64,000 bases of DNA from Rhizobium oryzicola (GTDB taxonomy: Bacteria; Pseudomonadota; Alphaproteobacteria; Rhizobiales; Rhizobiaceae): contig NZ_JAUKWQ010000002.1 in NCBI RefSeq assembly GCF_030504645.1, positions 639,585 to 703,584 on the forward strand, given 5' to 3'. The notes below the pieces were generated by a model. That model searched no databases. It saw nothing but the letters and a program-made list of their open reading frames with translations, and was not told the DNA's origin. This document shows positions 1 to 7,703 of the stretch, in pieces. The translations under genes were made by a program, and so were the position numbers. Position 1 is the stretch's first letter. Each line of letters starts with the position of its first letter.

Positions 1-2
1 TT

Positions 3-1508
3 CATGCCGACACCTGGGTGGAATGGCGATTTGCCGATGCGAGCGCAAGTGCGGCGGGCGAGGATGCCGAGGAGCAGATGGACAGTCTGTTCGGCACGCG
101 CGTCGAGCATGTGCGCATTGCCTATGACGAAGCGGAAGGCGTGGTCTCCGCTCGTGGCCATCTCTATGATGACGCCTGGATCGTGGCGGGCGGACATGGC
201 ACGGATCTCGATATCGAGGCGGGTGGTGAACCTGCCATCGTGATGAAGATGCGGCCGTCGCTGCTCAAGGCGCTTTCTACCCACATGGAAGGCCGCTCTC
301 TCTCCCATCGGCTTCGTTACATTGATGCGGAGCCCGCCCGCTTCGGCGAGCTTCTGGTGGAATCGCCGCATCACCGTTTCCTGATGCCTGCGAGCATGCT
401 GGCAGAGCGCATGGGGCTCACGCGGATTGACTGGGTGCCTCTCACGCCGGGGCTGATCTCGCCGCTCTCGGGTCATGTCCTGGAGACGCGGACGGGCCGC
501 GGCGCCAGTTTTCTGAACCTGCTGGCCGATAGCCTGAAATCGGAAATCAAGGGACTGACATTCGAGCCGCGTCTCAGCATGCGGCAAGTCAGCTATTTCA
601 ACCTCACGTGCTCGGCCGGCGGCATCTCTGCGGCGGCCCGTGTTGCCAATCTCGCGCAGTCGTCGATTTCAGCGCAGATCCAGAAAATGGAAACTGCCAT
701 CGGCTGCCCGCTGCTGGAGCGTCGGGGCGATGGGCTGGTGCTGTCGCAGCAGGGGGGCGTAGCGCTGCGGCTGTCGCGGGCCATGGAGGACCGCCAGGCC
801 ACGCTCGTGCGCCAGGCGCTGGATCTGGCAGCCCATGCACAGGCGAGAATTCGCATTGGTACGCTTCCAAGTTCCGGTCATGACAGCGTGATGACCGAGA
901 AGATCGCGAAAGTGGTGACCAGCATCCATTCCGCGCATCCGAACTGGTTGTTGCAAGTCAGCGAGGGATCCAATTCCCTGCTGCATGAGAAGGTGAAGAG
1001 CGGAGACCTGCACCTAGCCATCGTCGGTTCTGCGGAGCCACAGGTCGCCCGCATTCCACTCGGGCCGACGGAGGCGCTGTCTGTGGTGGCGCGTCCCGAC
1101 TTTCAGTTCCCCGAGGGGGAGGAACTGGCGCTGGAGCAGGTCTGCAGTCTCCCCATGGTGCTGGGCGTGCGCCATCTGAGCATTCATCAAAGTCTGATGC
1201 AGGTTGCCCGCGCCCGCAATTGTTCGCTCAACCCTGTCATCGAGGTGGGGTCGCTGGCCCTTGCGATCGCGATCGTGCGGCATTCGCCACTTTGCACCGT
1301 GCTGCCGGCATCGTCTGTGCGAAAGGATGTCAAGGCAGGCCTCCTGAAAGCGCGCAGGATTCGCCGCGACGAAATTCCGGGCGCGCTCTCGGTGATCTTT
1401 TCAGCGAGTCGGTCACTATCCGAACCGGAGCGGGTTTTGATCCAGGCGTTCCAGCGTGTTTTTAAGGGTAATTCCGGTGATTGGGCAGACGCCCTTGATG
1501 AAGCGTGA
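3..1508 (+). CDS. Tandem (double) LysR-type transcriptional regulator, 5' partial
   Basis: The frame is open to the left edge, so the start lies outside the window; a GTG at 18 is only an internal candidate. Counting from that GTG, residues 1 to about 185 look like the end of a LysR effector-binding domain. Residues about 190-250 are a second LysR winged helix-turn-helix (AARVANLAQSSISAQIQKME, then LLERR). Residues about 275-480 form a second periplasmic-binding-like effector domain. The polypeptide therefore appears to be two LysR units in one chain, whereas the usual family length is about 300 aa. The target is unknown. The next gene starts 355 bp downstream and is probably a separate transcript. 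The second LysR unit is certain; the first is inferred from the fused upstream sequence. Confidence 0.8.
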   Translation, partial: HADTWVEWRFADASASAAGEDAEEQMDSLFGTRVEHVRIAYDEAEGVVSARGHLYDDAWIVAGGHGTDLDIEAGGEPAIVMKMRPSLLKALSTHMEGRSLSHRLRYIDAEPARFGELLVESPHHRFLMPASMLAERMGLTRIDWVPLTPGLISPLSGHVLETRTGRGASFLNLLADSLKSEIKGLTFEPRLSMRQVSYFNLTCSAGGISAAARVANLAQSSISAQIQKMETAIGCPLLERRGDGLVLSQQGGVALRLSRAMEDRQATLVRQALDLAAHAQARIRIGTLPSSGHDSVMTEKIAKVVTSIHSAHPNWLLQVSEGSNSLLHEKVKSGDLHLAIVGSAEPQVARIPLGPTEALSVVARPDFQFPEGEELALEQVCSLPMVLGVRHLSIHQSLMQVARARNCSLNPVIEVGSLALAIAIVRHSPLCTVLPASSVRKDVKAGLLKARRIRRDEIPGALSVIFSASRSLSEPERVLIQAFQRVFKGNSGDWADALDEA

Positions 1509-1863
1509 ACAAATGCTCCTCCTGCGCTACGCGATTAAGACAGGCTCTAGCTGACAACGCAGCCCTCTGATCTTGGATCTCGACCTGTCGCATCATTCTG
1601 ACGTCGACCGAACGGTGCTAGATCAGGGCGAATGGTGTCGTCTCTAGGCAGTTTTATTGGATCGTCCGAAGCGGGTAGTCACTCGAAGGTAGGACAGTCT
1701 GTCGAACGAACACTCAATTTTGTGCTGCCGAATGATCGCTTATGATCGACTTTGCGCATTTACGTGATGATAACCAAGCTGTGCGCCAATATCTCGTGAT
1801 CGGCCCGGTGCTTAAGCGATGATTATCCGGAATTTAACGGGTTTCTATTATATAATTTAGCTC
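1509..1863. other. Intergenic region without a recognisable gene
   Basis: These 355 bp separate the LysR gene from the GGDEF-EAL gene. I see no credible coding sequence, no T-run terminator and no clear repeat. The last 60 bp become AT-rich and probably hold the promoter of the downstream gene. Confidence 0.5.
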
Positions 1864-3885
1864 GTGCAAACTGGTTTATCCTTCATGTTGAAATTCGGAT
1901 CCCATAAGAATACTTTAAAGTTGTTTCTTCGTGGGCTCGCGGTGCCGGCAGGTAACCCGAATCTGAACCTTGCCCAGTTCACGGCGTTCTCGAAGCAGGT
2001 TCCGATATTATATTTGATCTTGCTTACAAATATGATCGCGCTCAGTTGGACGCATTGGGACGTGTCGCCTCTTTGGTTGACGCTTCTGATGCCGGGCCTG
2101 TTTGGCGTAGGGTGTATCGTGCGCACCGTCGGATGGGTCCGCAACCGCAACAAGGCAGTGACTGCCGACATGGCGTTTCGACGGCTGATTGCGACGAACC
2201 GCCTGGCCGCGCCCATCGCCGTCTTCTGCGTGAGCTGGTCTCTGGCGCTGCTGCGAGACGGGGATGCCTATCAGCAGGCGCATGTGGTTTTCTTCATGGC
2301 CATCACGGTGATTGGCATCATCTTCTGTCTGATGCACCTGCGTTCGGCGGCACTCGTTGTAGCCGTCACGGTGAACCTGCCATTCTTCATTGCCATGATG
2401 TTGACTGGAAAGCCGACTTTTATCGCTGCGGGTTTCAATGTCCTGCTGGTAACGGGAGCGATGATTGCCATCGTCGTCACGCATTACCGCGATTTTCGCC
2501 AGCTGCACGAATCGCGCCAGGTTCTCCTGACGCAACAGGAAAAGCTGCAGGCGCTTTCCGATGAAAATCTTCGTCTCGCCAATCTGGACAGCCTGACTTC
2601 CATTGCCAACCGCCGCAGCTTCTTCGCGGCATTGGACGAGGCGTTCGACGCTGCGCGCCGCAATGGCGGTGCGCTTGCTGTCGGTATCATCGACCTGGAT
2701 GGGTTCAAGCCCATCAATGACATGTATGGCCATGCTGCCGGAGATAGGGTTCTGGTGGAGGTGGCCGAGCGGCTGCAGCATGCGGCGGGGCCGGATCTGC
2801 GTGTATTTCGTCTGGGTGGTGATGAGTTTGCGCTTCTCAACACTGGCGATTGTGCGGAAAAGGAATTGAGCGGGGTCGGGCAGAGCATTTGCCAGTCGAT
2901 CGCTGCCCGAATCGATCTTGGCGGACGCAGCGTGCAGGTCACAGCCTCCATTGGCTTTGCCGTCTTTCCGGGTGTGGGCGATGGTGCACAGGATCTTTAT
3001 GAGCGGGCCGATTACGCCCTCTATGCCGCGAAGCGAGATCGTCGCGGCGGCGTGGTCGTTTTCAATGCCGATCAGGCCGAGCGCCTGGACAGGCAGCGGC
3101 AGGTGGAAGGCGCGCTTCTGTCGGCCGACCTCGATCATCAACTGTTTCTTCTGTACCAGCCGATTTTCGATATCAGGGACAATCGCTGTGTCGGTTTCGA
3201 GGCGCTTGCCCGTTGGCACGACGAGAGGCTCGGCCTCATTTCACCAGGAGAGTTCGTGCCGATCGCCGAGCATAATGGCCGCATCAACCTGATCACCCGC
3301 ATTCTTCTGGCCAAAGCGCTTTCTGAAGCAAAAACATGGCCGAGTGGTACTTATCTCTCGTTCAATCTTTCGCCGCATGACCTGGCAAGTGCGGATACGA
3401 TGCTGCGCATCATTTCCCTCGTGCAGGCAAGCGGCTTTGACCCTTGCCGTATCAACTTTGAAATCACGGAGACTGCGGTGATCCGTGATTTCGCCCAGGC
3501 CATCGAATCGCTTGCCCTGCTGCGCAATCTCGGGGTCAGTGTTTCCCTGGATGACTTCGGTACTGGCTATTCAAGCCTGACCTATGTGCACAAGCTGCCG
3601 CTCTCGAAAATCAAGATCGATCGCAGCTTTGTTTCCGATGTTAACTGCCGGCCGGCCAGTGCGAAGATCATCACCTCCGTGCTGTCGCTCTGCCGCGAAC
3701 TTGATCTCGGTGCGATCATCGAGGGTGTGGAAACGCAGGAGGAGTTGGAGACGCTGAAGGCACTCGGTGCGCAGGTGGTGCAGGGCTATTATTTCTCCAA
3801 GCCGCTGACGCCCGCCGCCGCGCGCAGCCTTGCGCTCAATGCCGGTGCGGCTTCGTCTGACGGGCTTGCGCTTTCGGCCTCATGA
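1864..3885 (+). CDS. Membrane-anchored GGDEF-EAL cyclic-di-GMP enzyme
   Basis: The roughly 220-residue N-terminal region has about five hydrophobic membrane segments, a MASE-like sensor. A GGDEF domain follows (motif GGDEF at residues 318-322), then an EAL domain (EAL at 446-448; DDFGTGYSSL from 563; KIDRSF and EGVET further on). The catalytic signatures of both domains are intact, so it may make and degrade cyclic-di-GMP. The RxxD product-inhibition site expected just before GGDEF is absent (AGPD in that area). The GTG start at 1864 has no good ribosome binding site; an in-frame ATG at 1885 is the alternative. It ends 9 bp before the convergent gene on the minus strand. Confidence 0.93.
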   Translation: MQTGLSFMLKFGSHKNTLKLFLRGLAVPAGNPNLNLAQFTAFSKQVPILYLILLTNMIALSWTHWDVSPLWLTLLMPGLFGVGCIVRTVGWVRNRNKAVTADMAFRRLIATNRLAAPIAVFCVSWSLALLRDGDAYQQAHVVFFMAITVIGIIFCLMHLRSAALVVAVTVNLPFFIAMMLTGKPTFIAAGFNVLLVTGAMIAIVVTHYRDFRQLHESRQVLLTQQEKLQALSDENLRLANLDSLTSIANRRSFFAALDEAFDAARRNGGALAVGIIDLDGFKPINDMYGHAAGDRVLVEVAERLQHAAGPDLRVFRLGGDEFALLNTGDCAEKELSGVGQSICQSIAARIDLGGRSVQVTASIGFAVFPGVGDGAQDLYERADYALYAAKRDRRGGVVVFNADQAERLDRQRQVEGALLSADLDHQLFLLYQPIFDIRDNRCVGFEALARWHDERLGLISPGEFVPIAEHNGRINLITRILLAKALSEAKTWPSGTYLSFNLSPHDLASADTMLRIISLVQASGFDPCRINFEITETAVIRDFAQAIESLALLRNLGVSVSLDDFGTGYSSLTYVHKLPLSKIKIDRSFVSDVNCRPASAKIITSVLSLCRELDLGAIIEGVETQEELETLKALGAQVVQGYYFSKPLTPAAARSLALNAGAASSDGLALSAS

Positions 3886-3894
3886 GCGGGGAGG

Positions 3895-4248
3895 CTACTT
3901 CTTGGAGACCGGATGACGTCCGGGGCGGGAGCGAGGCAGGTGGATACCGGTGCGGTCCTCTGCCGAAAGAACAGCTGCCCGCGACATGTTGAGCCGAATG
4001 GCCAGGCGATGGGCGTTCAGCCCTTCCTCCTTGGCCTGGGTTAGAATTTCCTCCCAATTCAGAGAGGGTTTGCCGGTCTTGGCGGCATCCGGGTTAACCC
4101 GCCGAAGTCTGATGCCCGTTCGAAACTCGTATTTACGGACGGTTGGCGATTGAACGCCCAGCTTTTCGCTGAGCTCTCGGATCGTCAGGTCGTTCGCTTT
4201 GGCATGCGACAATTCCGCCTGCCAGTCTATAGAGTTCTGGGTGGGCAA
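3895..4248 (-). CDS. Small protein with two tandem HTH-like repeats
   Basis: A 117-aa protein starting at a TTG preceded by AGGTGAGAG. It contains two similar units of about 45 residues: residues 6-51 (IDWQAELSHAKAN..., ending RTGIRLRR) and about 64-108 (LNWEEILTQAKEE..., ending RTGIHLPR). Each has a LSEKLGVQSPTVRKYE-like helix-turn-helix core. The tail is basic (PRSRPGRHPVSKK). It lies 10 bp downstream of the XRE regulator gene, whose stop overlaps its ribosome binding region, so the two are probably co-transcribed. I do not recognise a named family. A DNA-binding accessory to the XRE regulator is the simplest inference. The second module copy at 7 kb has no equivalent. Confidence 0.75.
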   Translation of the reverse strand: MPTQNSIDWQAELSHAKANDLTIRELSEKLGVQSPTVRKYEFRTGIRLRRVNPDAAKTGKPSLNWEEILTQAKEEGLNAHRLAIRLNMSRAAVLSAEDRTGIHLPRSRPGRHPVSKK

Positions 4249-4258
4249 CGTCTCTCAC

Positions 4259-4645
4259 CTATTTCAATTTCGACTCAAGCAGGGCAAGCCTCTGTTCAAG
4301 AGCCGAGAGCTGATCCTTGCCCGGCTCTTTGCCGTCATCGGCTTCCCCGTCGCCGAACAGGATAGCATAGGTGATGGGATCGTTGTAGCGCATCATGATC
4401 TTCACGAAATCGCGCGGCGGCACGCCGACGGCATTCGCATAGGCTTCATAACGCTCTGCAGGCACGCGCCCGCGCCCTGCCTCGATCTGCGAGATGAAGG
4501 TGTAGTATTCAATGCCGACCCGCCCTGCCAGCTCCCGCTGGCTGAGGCCTGCCGTCTCGCGCTTTTCCCGAAGCCAGGCGCCAGCTTCCCGACGCAAGGC
4601 GCCCATTTCGTCCTTTGCTTTCATGTTGGCCGCGTGTGGTTGCAT
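4259..4645 (-). CDS. XRE-family helix-turn-helix regulator (module copy 1)
   Basis: A 128-aa protein. The core WLREKRETAGLSQRELAGRV then FISQIEAGRGRVP is a Cro/C1-type HTH. The C-terminus (LSALEQRLALLESKLK) looks like a short coiled coil for dimerisation. It is closely similar over its whole length to the regulator at 6993-7391. Aligning the two places the start at the ATG of MQPHAAN (4645) rather than at a longer in-frame start at 4690, because both proteins have the same spacing from this Met to the HTH. It is divergent from the surface-protein gene at 4997, which it may control. That control is an inference from position and from the duplicated arrangement. Confidence 0.88.
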   Translation of the reverse strand: MQPHAANMKAKDEMGALRREAGAWLREKRETAGLSQRELAGRVGIEYYTFISQIEAGRGRVPAERYEAYANAVGVPPRDFVKIMMRYNDPITYAILFGDGEADDGKEPGKDQLSALEQRLALLESKLK

Positions 4646-4727
4646 TGCCCCAAAACCCTTGAATGATCTGGAAAACGAGCACCGAAACACTTGCGTTCAG
4701 GTGCCTCTTGTTTCCATTTGTTTATTG

Positions 4728-4745
4728 AGCACTGTATATAGCGCT
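4728..4745. promoter_or_regulatory. Imperfect palindrome between XRE regulator 1 and the surface-protein gene
   Basis: AGCACTGTATATAGCGCT matches its own reverse complement at 14 of 18 positions. It lies about 85 bp upstream of the regulator's start, in the divergent region. A regulator-binding site is possible. It is not the same sequence as the perfect CTCTATAGAG palindromes of module copy 2. Confidence 0.35.
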
Positions 4746-4766
4746 TAATTAATTTGTGTAAAGCGA

Positions 4767-4875
4767 ACAGTGATAAAAAATATGAAACATATTCATGTTG
4801 TCGGCGTTATGTTCGATTTTTGCCATATTTTGTGGCGTTTTTCGATGTTTCCACGAACTCACTATACAGTGATAA
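4767..4875 (+). repeat. Direct repeat ACAGTGATAA, two copies 99 bp apart
   Basis: ACAGTGATAA occurs at 4767-4776 and 4866-4875, in the AT-rich stretch upstream of the surface-protein promoter. The region between XRE regulator 1 and the promoter is much richer in A and T than the coding sequence around it. The copies could be upstream activation sites; two 10-mers alone are weak evidence. Confidence 0.35.
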
Positions 4876-4919
4876 GGACTCTTTTGTAAAAAAATATCAG
4901 ATTTTTGTAAAGTGAAGCA

Positions 4920-4946
4920 TTGACGTTTTGAGGGGGTGCGTATAGC
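4920..4946 (+). promoter_or_regulatory. Promoter of surface-protein gene 1
   Basis: TTGACG at 4920-4925 is followed after 15 bp by TATAGCA starting at 4941; the -10 may instead be TAGCAA, giving 17-bp spacing. The same TTGACG-N15-TATAGC arrangement precedes surface-protein gene 2, although the spacer sequence differs. That conservation is the main support. Confidence 0.7.
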
Positions 4947-4955
4947 AATCGCTTC

Positions 4956-4974
4956 CGACCGACACACTTGGTCG
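4956..4974 (+). promoter_or_regulatory. 5' UTR stem-loop of surface-protein gene 1
   Basis: CGACC (4956-4960) pairs with GGTCG (4970-4974). The 20 nt from 4974 to 4993, including the AGAGGAAA ribosome binding site, are identical to the leader of surface-protein gene 2. A 5' hairpin just ahead of the ribosome binding site could stabilise an abundant mRNA; that role is inferred. Confidence 0.6.
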
Positions 4975-4996
4975 TTCCAATCGAGAGGAAACTGAA

Positions 4997-6613
4997 ATGG
5001 CTACCATCCAAGGCGTATATGTTGCCCTGTTCGGCCGTCCGGCCGACCCGACGGGTCTTGCGTACTTCAACTCCGTCACCAGCGGCGGCGCGAACCTGTC
5101 CGCAATCGGCAACCTGGCTGCAACGCAGGAGTACCAGGCTCGTTTCGCCGGCCAGAACAATGTTCAGATCATCACGGCAATCTACCAGTCGCTGTTCAAC
5201 CGCGATCCGGAAGCTGCTGGCCTGAACTTCTTCGTTGATGCGCTCAACAAGGGCACGCTCAGCGTCAACAACATCGCCATTGCGATCCTCGATGGCGCGC
5301 AGGGTTCGGACCGCACCGTGGTTGATGCCAAGGTTGCTTCGGCAAACGCCTTCACCGCCGCGCTCGACACACCGACGGAAGTCGCGACCTATGTGGGCAC
5401 GAACGCAATCACCGCTGGCCAGTCCTTCCTTGCTGACGTTTCCACGACGGCAAAGACCTCTGCCCAGGCTGACACGGCGATCTCCACGCTCGTCACCACC
5501 AGCAACACCGGCAATGTCTCGGTCGCTCTGACGACCGGTACGGACGACAATATCGTTGTCGGCACGGGCGCAAATGATGCCACGTCGAAGAACGACATCA
5601 TCACCGGCACCTGGGAATCGACCGACAAGGTCAATGGTGGCTTCGGCGTTGACACCTTCAACGCAACGCTCACCGGCAACCTGACGGCTGCTGCTGGCAA
5701 CATCCAGAATGTTGAAATCTTCAACCTGAAGGCAACGGCTGCTTCGGTGGTTGATGTTGCAAACATCACCGGCGCAACGCAGATCTGGAACGCAAGCTCC
5801 ACGGCTGACCTCACGGTGAGCAACATTGCGCTTGGCACGACGGTCGGCATCACCGGCACGGAAGCGTCGGCAACGACCTTCAACTTTGCCAACGCAACCG
5901 GCTCCAATGATTCGGCGACGCTGGCTGTAAACGCTGCTGCCAACACCGGCACGGTGACCATCGGTGCGATCGAGAACCTGACGATCAACAACACCGGCAC
6001 GTCCAATGCTGGCGTCGTTGCTGCTGCCGACGCCAAGACGGTTGCCGTTACGGGTTCGGGCGATCTGACTGCGACGATCTCGGTTGCTGCCAATGGCTCG
6101 ATCGATGCTTCCAGCCACACCGGCAAGCTGATCTTCACCTCAGGCGCTACCGTTGATGGCCTGAAGGTTGTTGCTGGTGCATCCAACGACACTATCAACA
6201 TCACGGCTGGTGCGCATGGCGTCACCGTCACCGGTGGTGCAGGTTCGGATGCATTCAACTTCGGCGCTCTGACCGGCGTGACCGACGTGACGAAGATCGA
6301 CACCCAGGTCAACACCATCACCGACTTCTCCACCACTGCGGATAAGTTGACGGTCGGTCTTACGGGCACCAAGGCCGTTCTGGACAATATCGCTCTCGGC
6401 AACATCAATGGTGCGACCACGCTTCAGGGCGCTGTTGCTGCAGCTGCTGCTGCCACGGCTGCAAGCGGCTACGCCGTATTCACCTGGCACGGCGATACCT
6501 ACCTGTTCCAGAACGATGCCACGGCTGGCTTCAATTCTGGCGATGGCCTGCTGAAGGTTGTCGGCGTTTCCGACGTTGCTGCTCTCACGACGGCAAACTT
6601 CGCGATCGCCTGA
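4997..6613 (+). CDS. DUF4214 / RTX-like secreted surface protein 1 (S-layer-like)
   Basis: A 538-aa, Cys-free protein rich in Ala, Thr, Gly and Asn. Residues 1 to about 120 are a DUF4214 region (VYVALFGRPADPTGLAYFN, later NNIAIAILDGAQG). The middle is a long Thr/Ala/Asn-rich beta-repeat region. Near the C-terminus are degenerate calcium-binding repeats (TGGAGSDAFNFG) and a hydrophobic tail (TTANFAIA) like a type I secretion signal; there is no Sec signal peptide. Caulobacter RsaA has a comparable plan. The start has an AGAGGAAA ribosome binding site. Codon use is strongly biased, suggesting high expression. A strong terminator follows. The S-layer or adhesin role is inferred; no secretion genes lie in the window. 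Confidence 0.85.
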   Translation: MATIQGVYVALFGRPADPTGLAYFNSVTSGGANLSAIGNLAATQEYQARFAGQNNVQIITAIYQSLFNRDPEAAGLNFFVDALNKGTLSVNNIAIAILDGAQGSDRTVVDAKVASANAFTAALDTPTEVATYVGTNAITAGQSFLADVSTTAKTSAQADTAISTLVTTSNTGNVSVALTTGTDDNIVVGTGANDATSKNDIITGTWESTDKVNGGFGVDTFNATLTGNLTAAAGNIQNVEIFNLKATAASVVDVANITGATQIWNASSTADLTVSNIALGTTVGITGTEASATTFNFANATGSNDSATLAVNAAANTGTVTIGAIENLTINNTGTSNAGVVAAADAKTVAVTGSGDLTATISVAANGSIDASSHTGKLIFTSGATVDGLKVVAGASNDTINITAGAHGVTVTGGAGSDAFNFGALTGVTDVTKIDTQVNTITDFSTTADKLTVGLTGTKAVLDNIALGNINGATTLQGAVAAAAAATAASGYAVFTWHGDTYLFQNDATAGFNSGDGLLKVVGVSDVAALTTANFAIA

Positions 6614-6635
6614 TCGGTATCAGACAAAGGTGTAG

Positions 6636-6695
6636 CCACGGCCGTTGGCCGTGGTGTCCTTCTAGAGCCCGCCGAATCGATTCGGCGGGCTTTTT
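6636..6695 (+). terminator. Double hairpin terminator after surface-protein gene 1
   Basis: The first hairpin is CCACGGCC-gtt-GGCCGTGG (6636-6654). The second is a 24-nt perfect palindrome (6667-6690; arm GCCCGCCGAATC) followed directly by TTTTT (6691-6695). It is a strong rho-independent terminator about 50 bp past the stop. Confidence 0.9.
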
Positions 6696-6744
6696 GCGTT
6701 TGAGTGGGTGGACCGGTGAGGGCGTTCTTGTCTTGGTGAGGCAG

Positions 6745-6840
6745 ATGCAGCGGTACACTCTGGCCCGATCTGCCAAGCGTATCTGGGATTTGGTGGGCTA
6801 TGCTGACGGCGGTATGCTCAAGCTTGTTGGGACCCTCTAA
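6745..6840 (+). CDS. Possible small ORF (31 aa), perhaps a relic
   Basis: ATG at 6745 with GGTGAGG upstream encodes MQRYTLARSAKRIWDLVGYA followed by DGGMLKLVGTL. The first 20 residues faintly resemble the start of ParE-type toxins, but the protein is far too short. Its stop overlaps the next ATG (TAATG at 6838-6842), implying translational coupling. It may be a decayed gene. Confidence 0.25.
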   Translation: MQRYTLARSAKRIWDLVGYADGGMLKLVGTL

Positions 6841-6920
6841 TGCCGCGTAATCCTGTTCACATCAGTAAATTCTTCCCGGAAGGCGAGGGCGAATTCGCTG
6901 TGACGTTTATCCGCAAATAA
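6840..6920 (+). CDS. Possible small ORF (26 aa) coupled to the preceding one
   Basis: ATG at 6840 overlaps the stop of the previous small ORF. It encodes MPRNPVHISKFFPEGEGEFA followed by VTFIRK, and ends just before the minus-strand terminator of the regulator gene. I recognise no family. It could be a real peptide or debris of a lost gene. Confidence 0.22.
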   Translation: MPRNPVHISKFFPEGEGEFAVTFIRK

Positions 6921-6944
6921 AAAGGGCGGGATCTGTTCCCGCCC
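6915..6944 (-). terminator. Terminator of XRE regulator 2
   Basis: GGGCGGG (6924-6930) and CCCGCCC (6938-6944) form a GC-rich stem. On the minus strand it is followed by TTTTTATTT (6915-6923), a typical rho-independent terminator downstream of the regulator gene. Confidence 0.85.
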
Positions 6945-6949
6945 ATTTT

Positions 6950-6959
6950 CTCTATAGAG
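6950..6959. promoter_or_regulatory. CTCTATAGAG palindrome downstream of XRE regulator 2
   Basis: A perfect 10-bp palindrome between the regulator stop and its terminator. The same sequence occurs upstream of the gene at 7446-7455, and a 9/10 match (GTCTATAGAG) lies at 4225-4234 at the start of the tandem-HTH gene of copy 1. It is a candidate operator. Confidence 0.4.
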
Positions 6960-6992
6960 TATCGACACGACACGCGGCTGATGCCGCCGATG

Positions 6993-7391
6993 TCAGAGAC
7001 GGAACTTGGATTCCAGCCGCGCCAGGCGCGACGCCAGTTCTGCCAGCGAAAGCTGTCCGTCTTCAGAAGCTGCAGGTTCTGCCGGAGCAGGCTGATCTTC
7101 AAACAGCAGACGGTAAATCTGCGGCTCATTGTAGCGCATCATTGTTTTGGCAAATTCCCGCGGCGGGATTTTGAGGGCTAAAGCATAGGCTTCATAGCGT
7201 TCCGGCGGCACCCGGCCACGCCCGGACTCGATCTGGGAGATGAAGGTATAGAACTCAATGCCGACCCTGGTCGCAAGCTCGCGCTGGCTCAGGTCAGCAA
7301 CTTCACGCCGCTCCTTCAACCATGCGCCACATTCGCGCCGTAGTGCTGCGAGTTCATCCCTTCCTGTTGCTCTGTGAGCCTCCGCCTGCAT
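6993..7391 (-). CDS. XRE-family helix-turn-helix regulator (module copy 2)
   Basis: A 132-aa paralogue of the regulator at 4259-4645. The HTH core is WLKERREVADLSQRELATRV then FISQIESGRGRVP; the tail LAELASRLARLESKFRL is coiled-coil-like. It starts at the ATG of MQAEAH, which aligns exactly with the start of the paralogue; a longer in-frame start exists at 7427. It is divergent from surface-protein gene 2, has its own terminator, and is flanked on both sides by a CTCTATAGAG palindrome. Regulation of the adjacent surface gene, and of itself, is inferred. Confidence 0.88.
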   Translation of the reverse strand: MQAEAHRATGRDELAALRRECGAWLKERREVADLSQRELATRVGIEFYTFISQIESGRGRVPPERYEAYALALKIPPREFAKTMMRYNEPQIYRLLFEDQPAPAEPAASEDGQLSLAELASRLARLESKFRL

Positions 7392-7445
7392 CGTCTTTCG
7401 CCCTTGTTTGCGTGTTGTGCCGCCCATGGCCTTGTTGTGTTGTAA

Positions 7446-7455
7446 CTCTATAGAG
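7446..7455. promoter_or_regulatory. CTCTATAGAG palindrome upstream of XRE regulator 2
   Basis: A perfect 10-bp palindrome about 55 bp upstream of the preferred ATG (7391) of the regulator, within the divergent promoter region. It is identical to the copy at 6950-6959. Placement fits an autoregulatory operator; binding is untested. Confidence 0.45.
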
Positions 7456-7626
7456 CAATTTTATGACGCCTGTAAAGATGCTGTCTACGTTTCCATTGCA
7501 CATCATATAGGCTCAAAACCCCCTTTTTCACTTCATTGATGCTTTCATGACGGGTTGTGCACGGTAAAAGAGCGTGTGCAGTGAAATTAATAGTCATGAA
7601 TTTGTGTGAGGTCGTATAGCGCAGGG

Positions 7627-7653
7627 TTGACGTTAAGCCAAACACGGTATAGC
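7627..7653 (+). promoter_or_regulatory. Promoter of surface-protein gene 2
   Basis: TTGACG (7627-7632), 15 bp, then TATAGC (7648-7653). The layout is identical to the promoter of surface-protein gene 1, with a divergent spacer. Confidence 0.7.
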
Positions 7654-7662
7654 AGTTCCTAC

Positions 7663-7679
7663 CGACCGACGTACGGTCG
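7663..7679 (+). promoter_or_regulatory. 5' UTR stem-loop of surface-protein gene 2
   Basis: CGACCG (7663-7668) pairs with CGGTCG (7674-7679) around a 5-nt loop. Arms are conserved and the loop differs from copy 1 (CGACC/GGTCG), which suggests selection for structure. The shared 20-nt stretch with the AGAGGAAA ribosome binding site follows. Confidence 0.65.
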
Positions 7680-7703
7680 TTCCAATCGAGAGGAAACTTC
7701 ACA

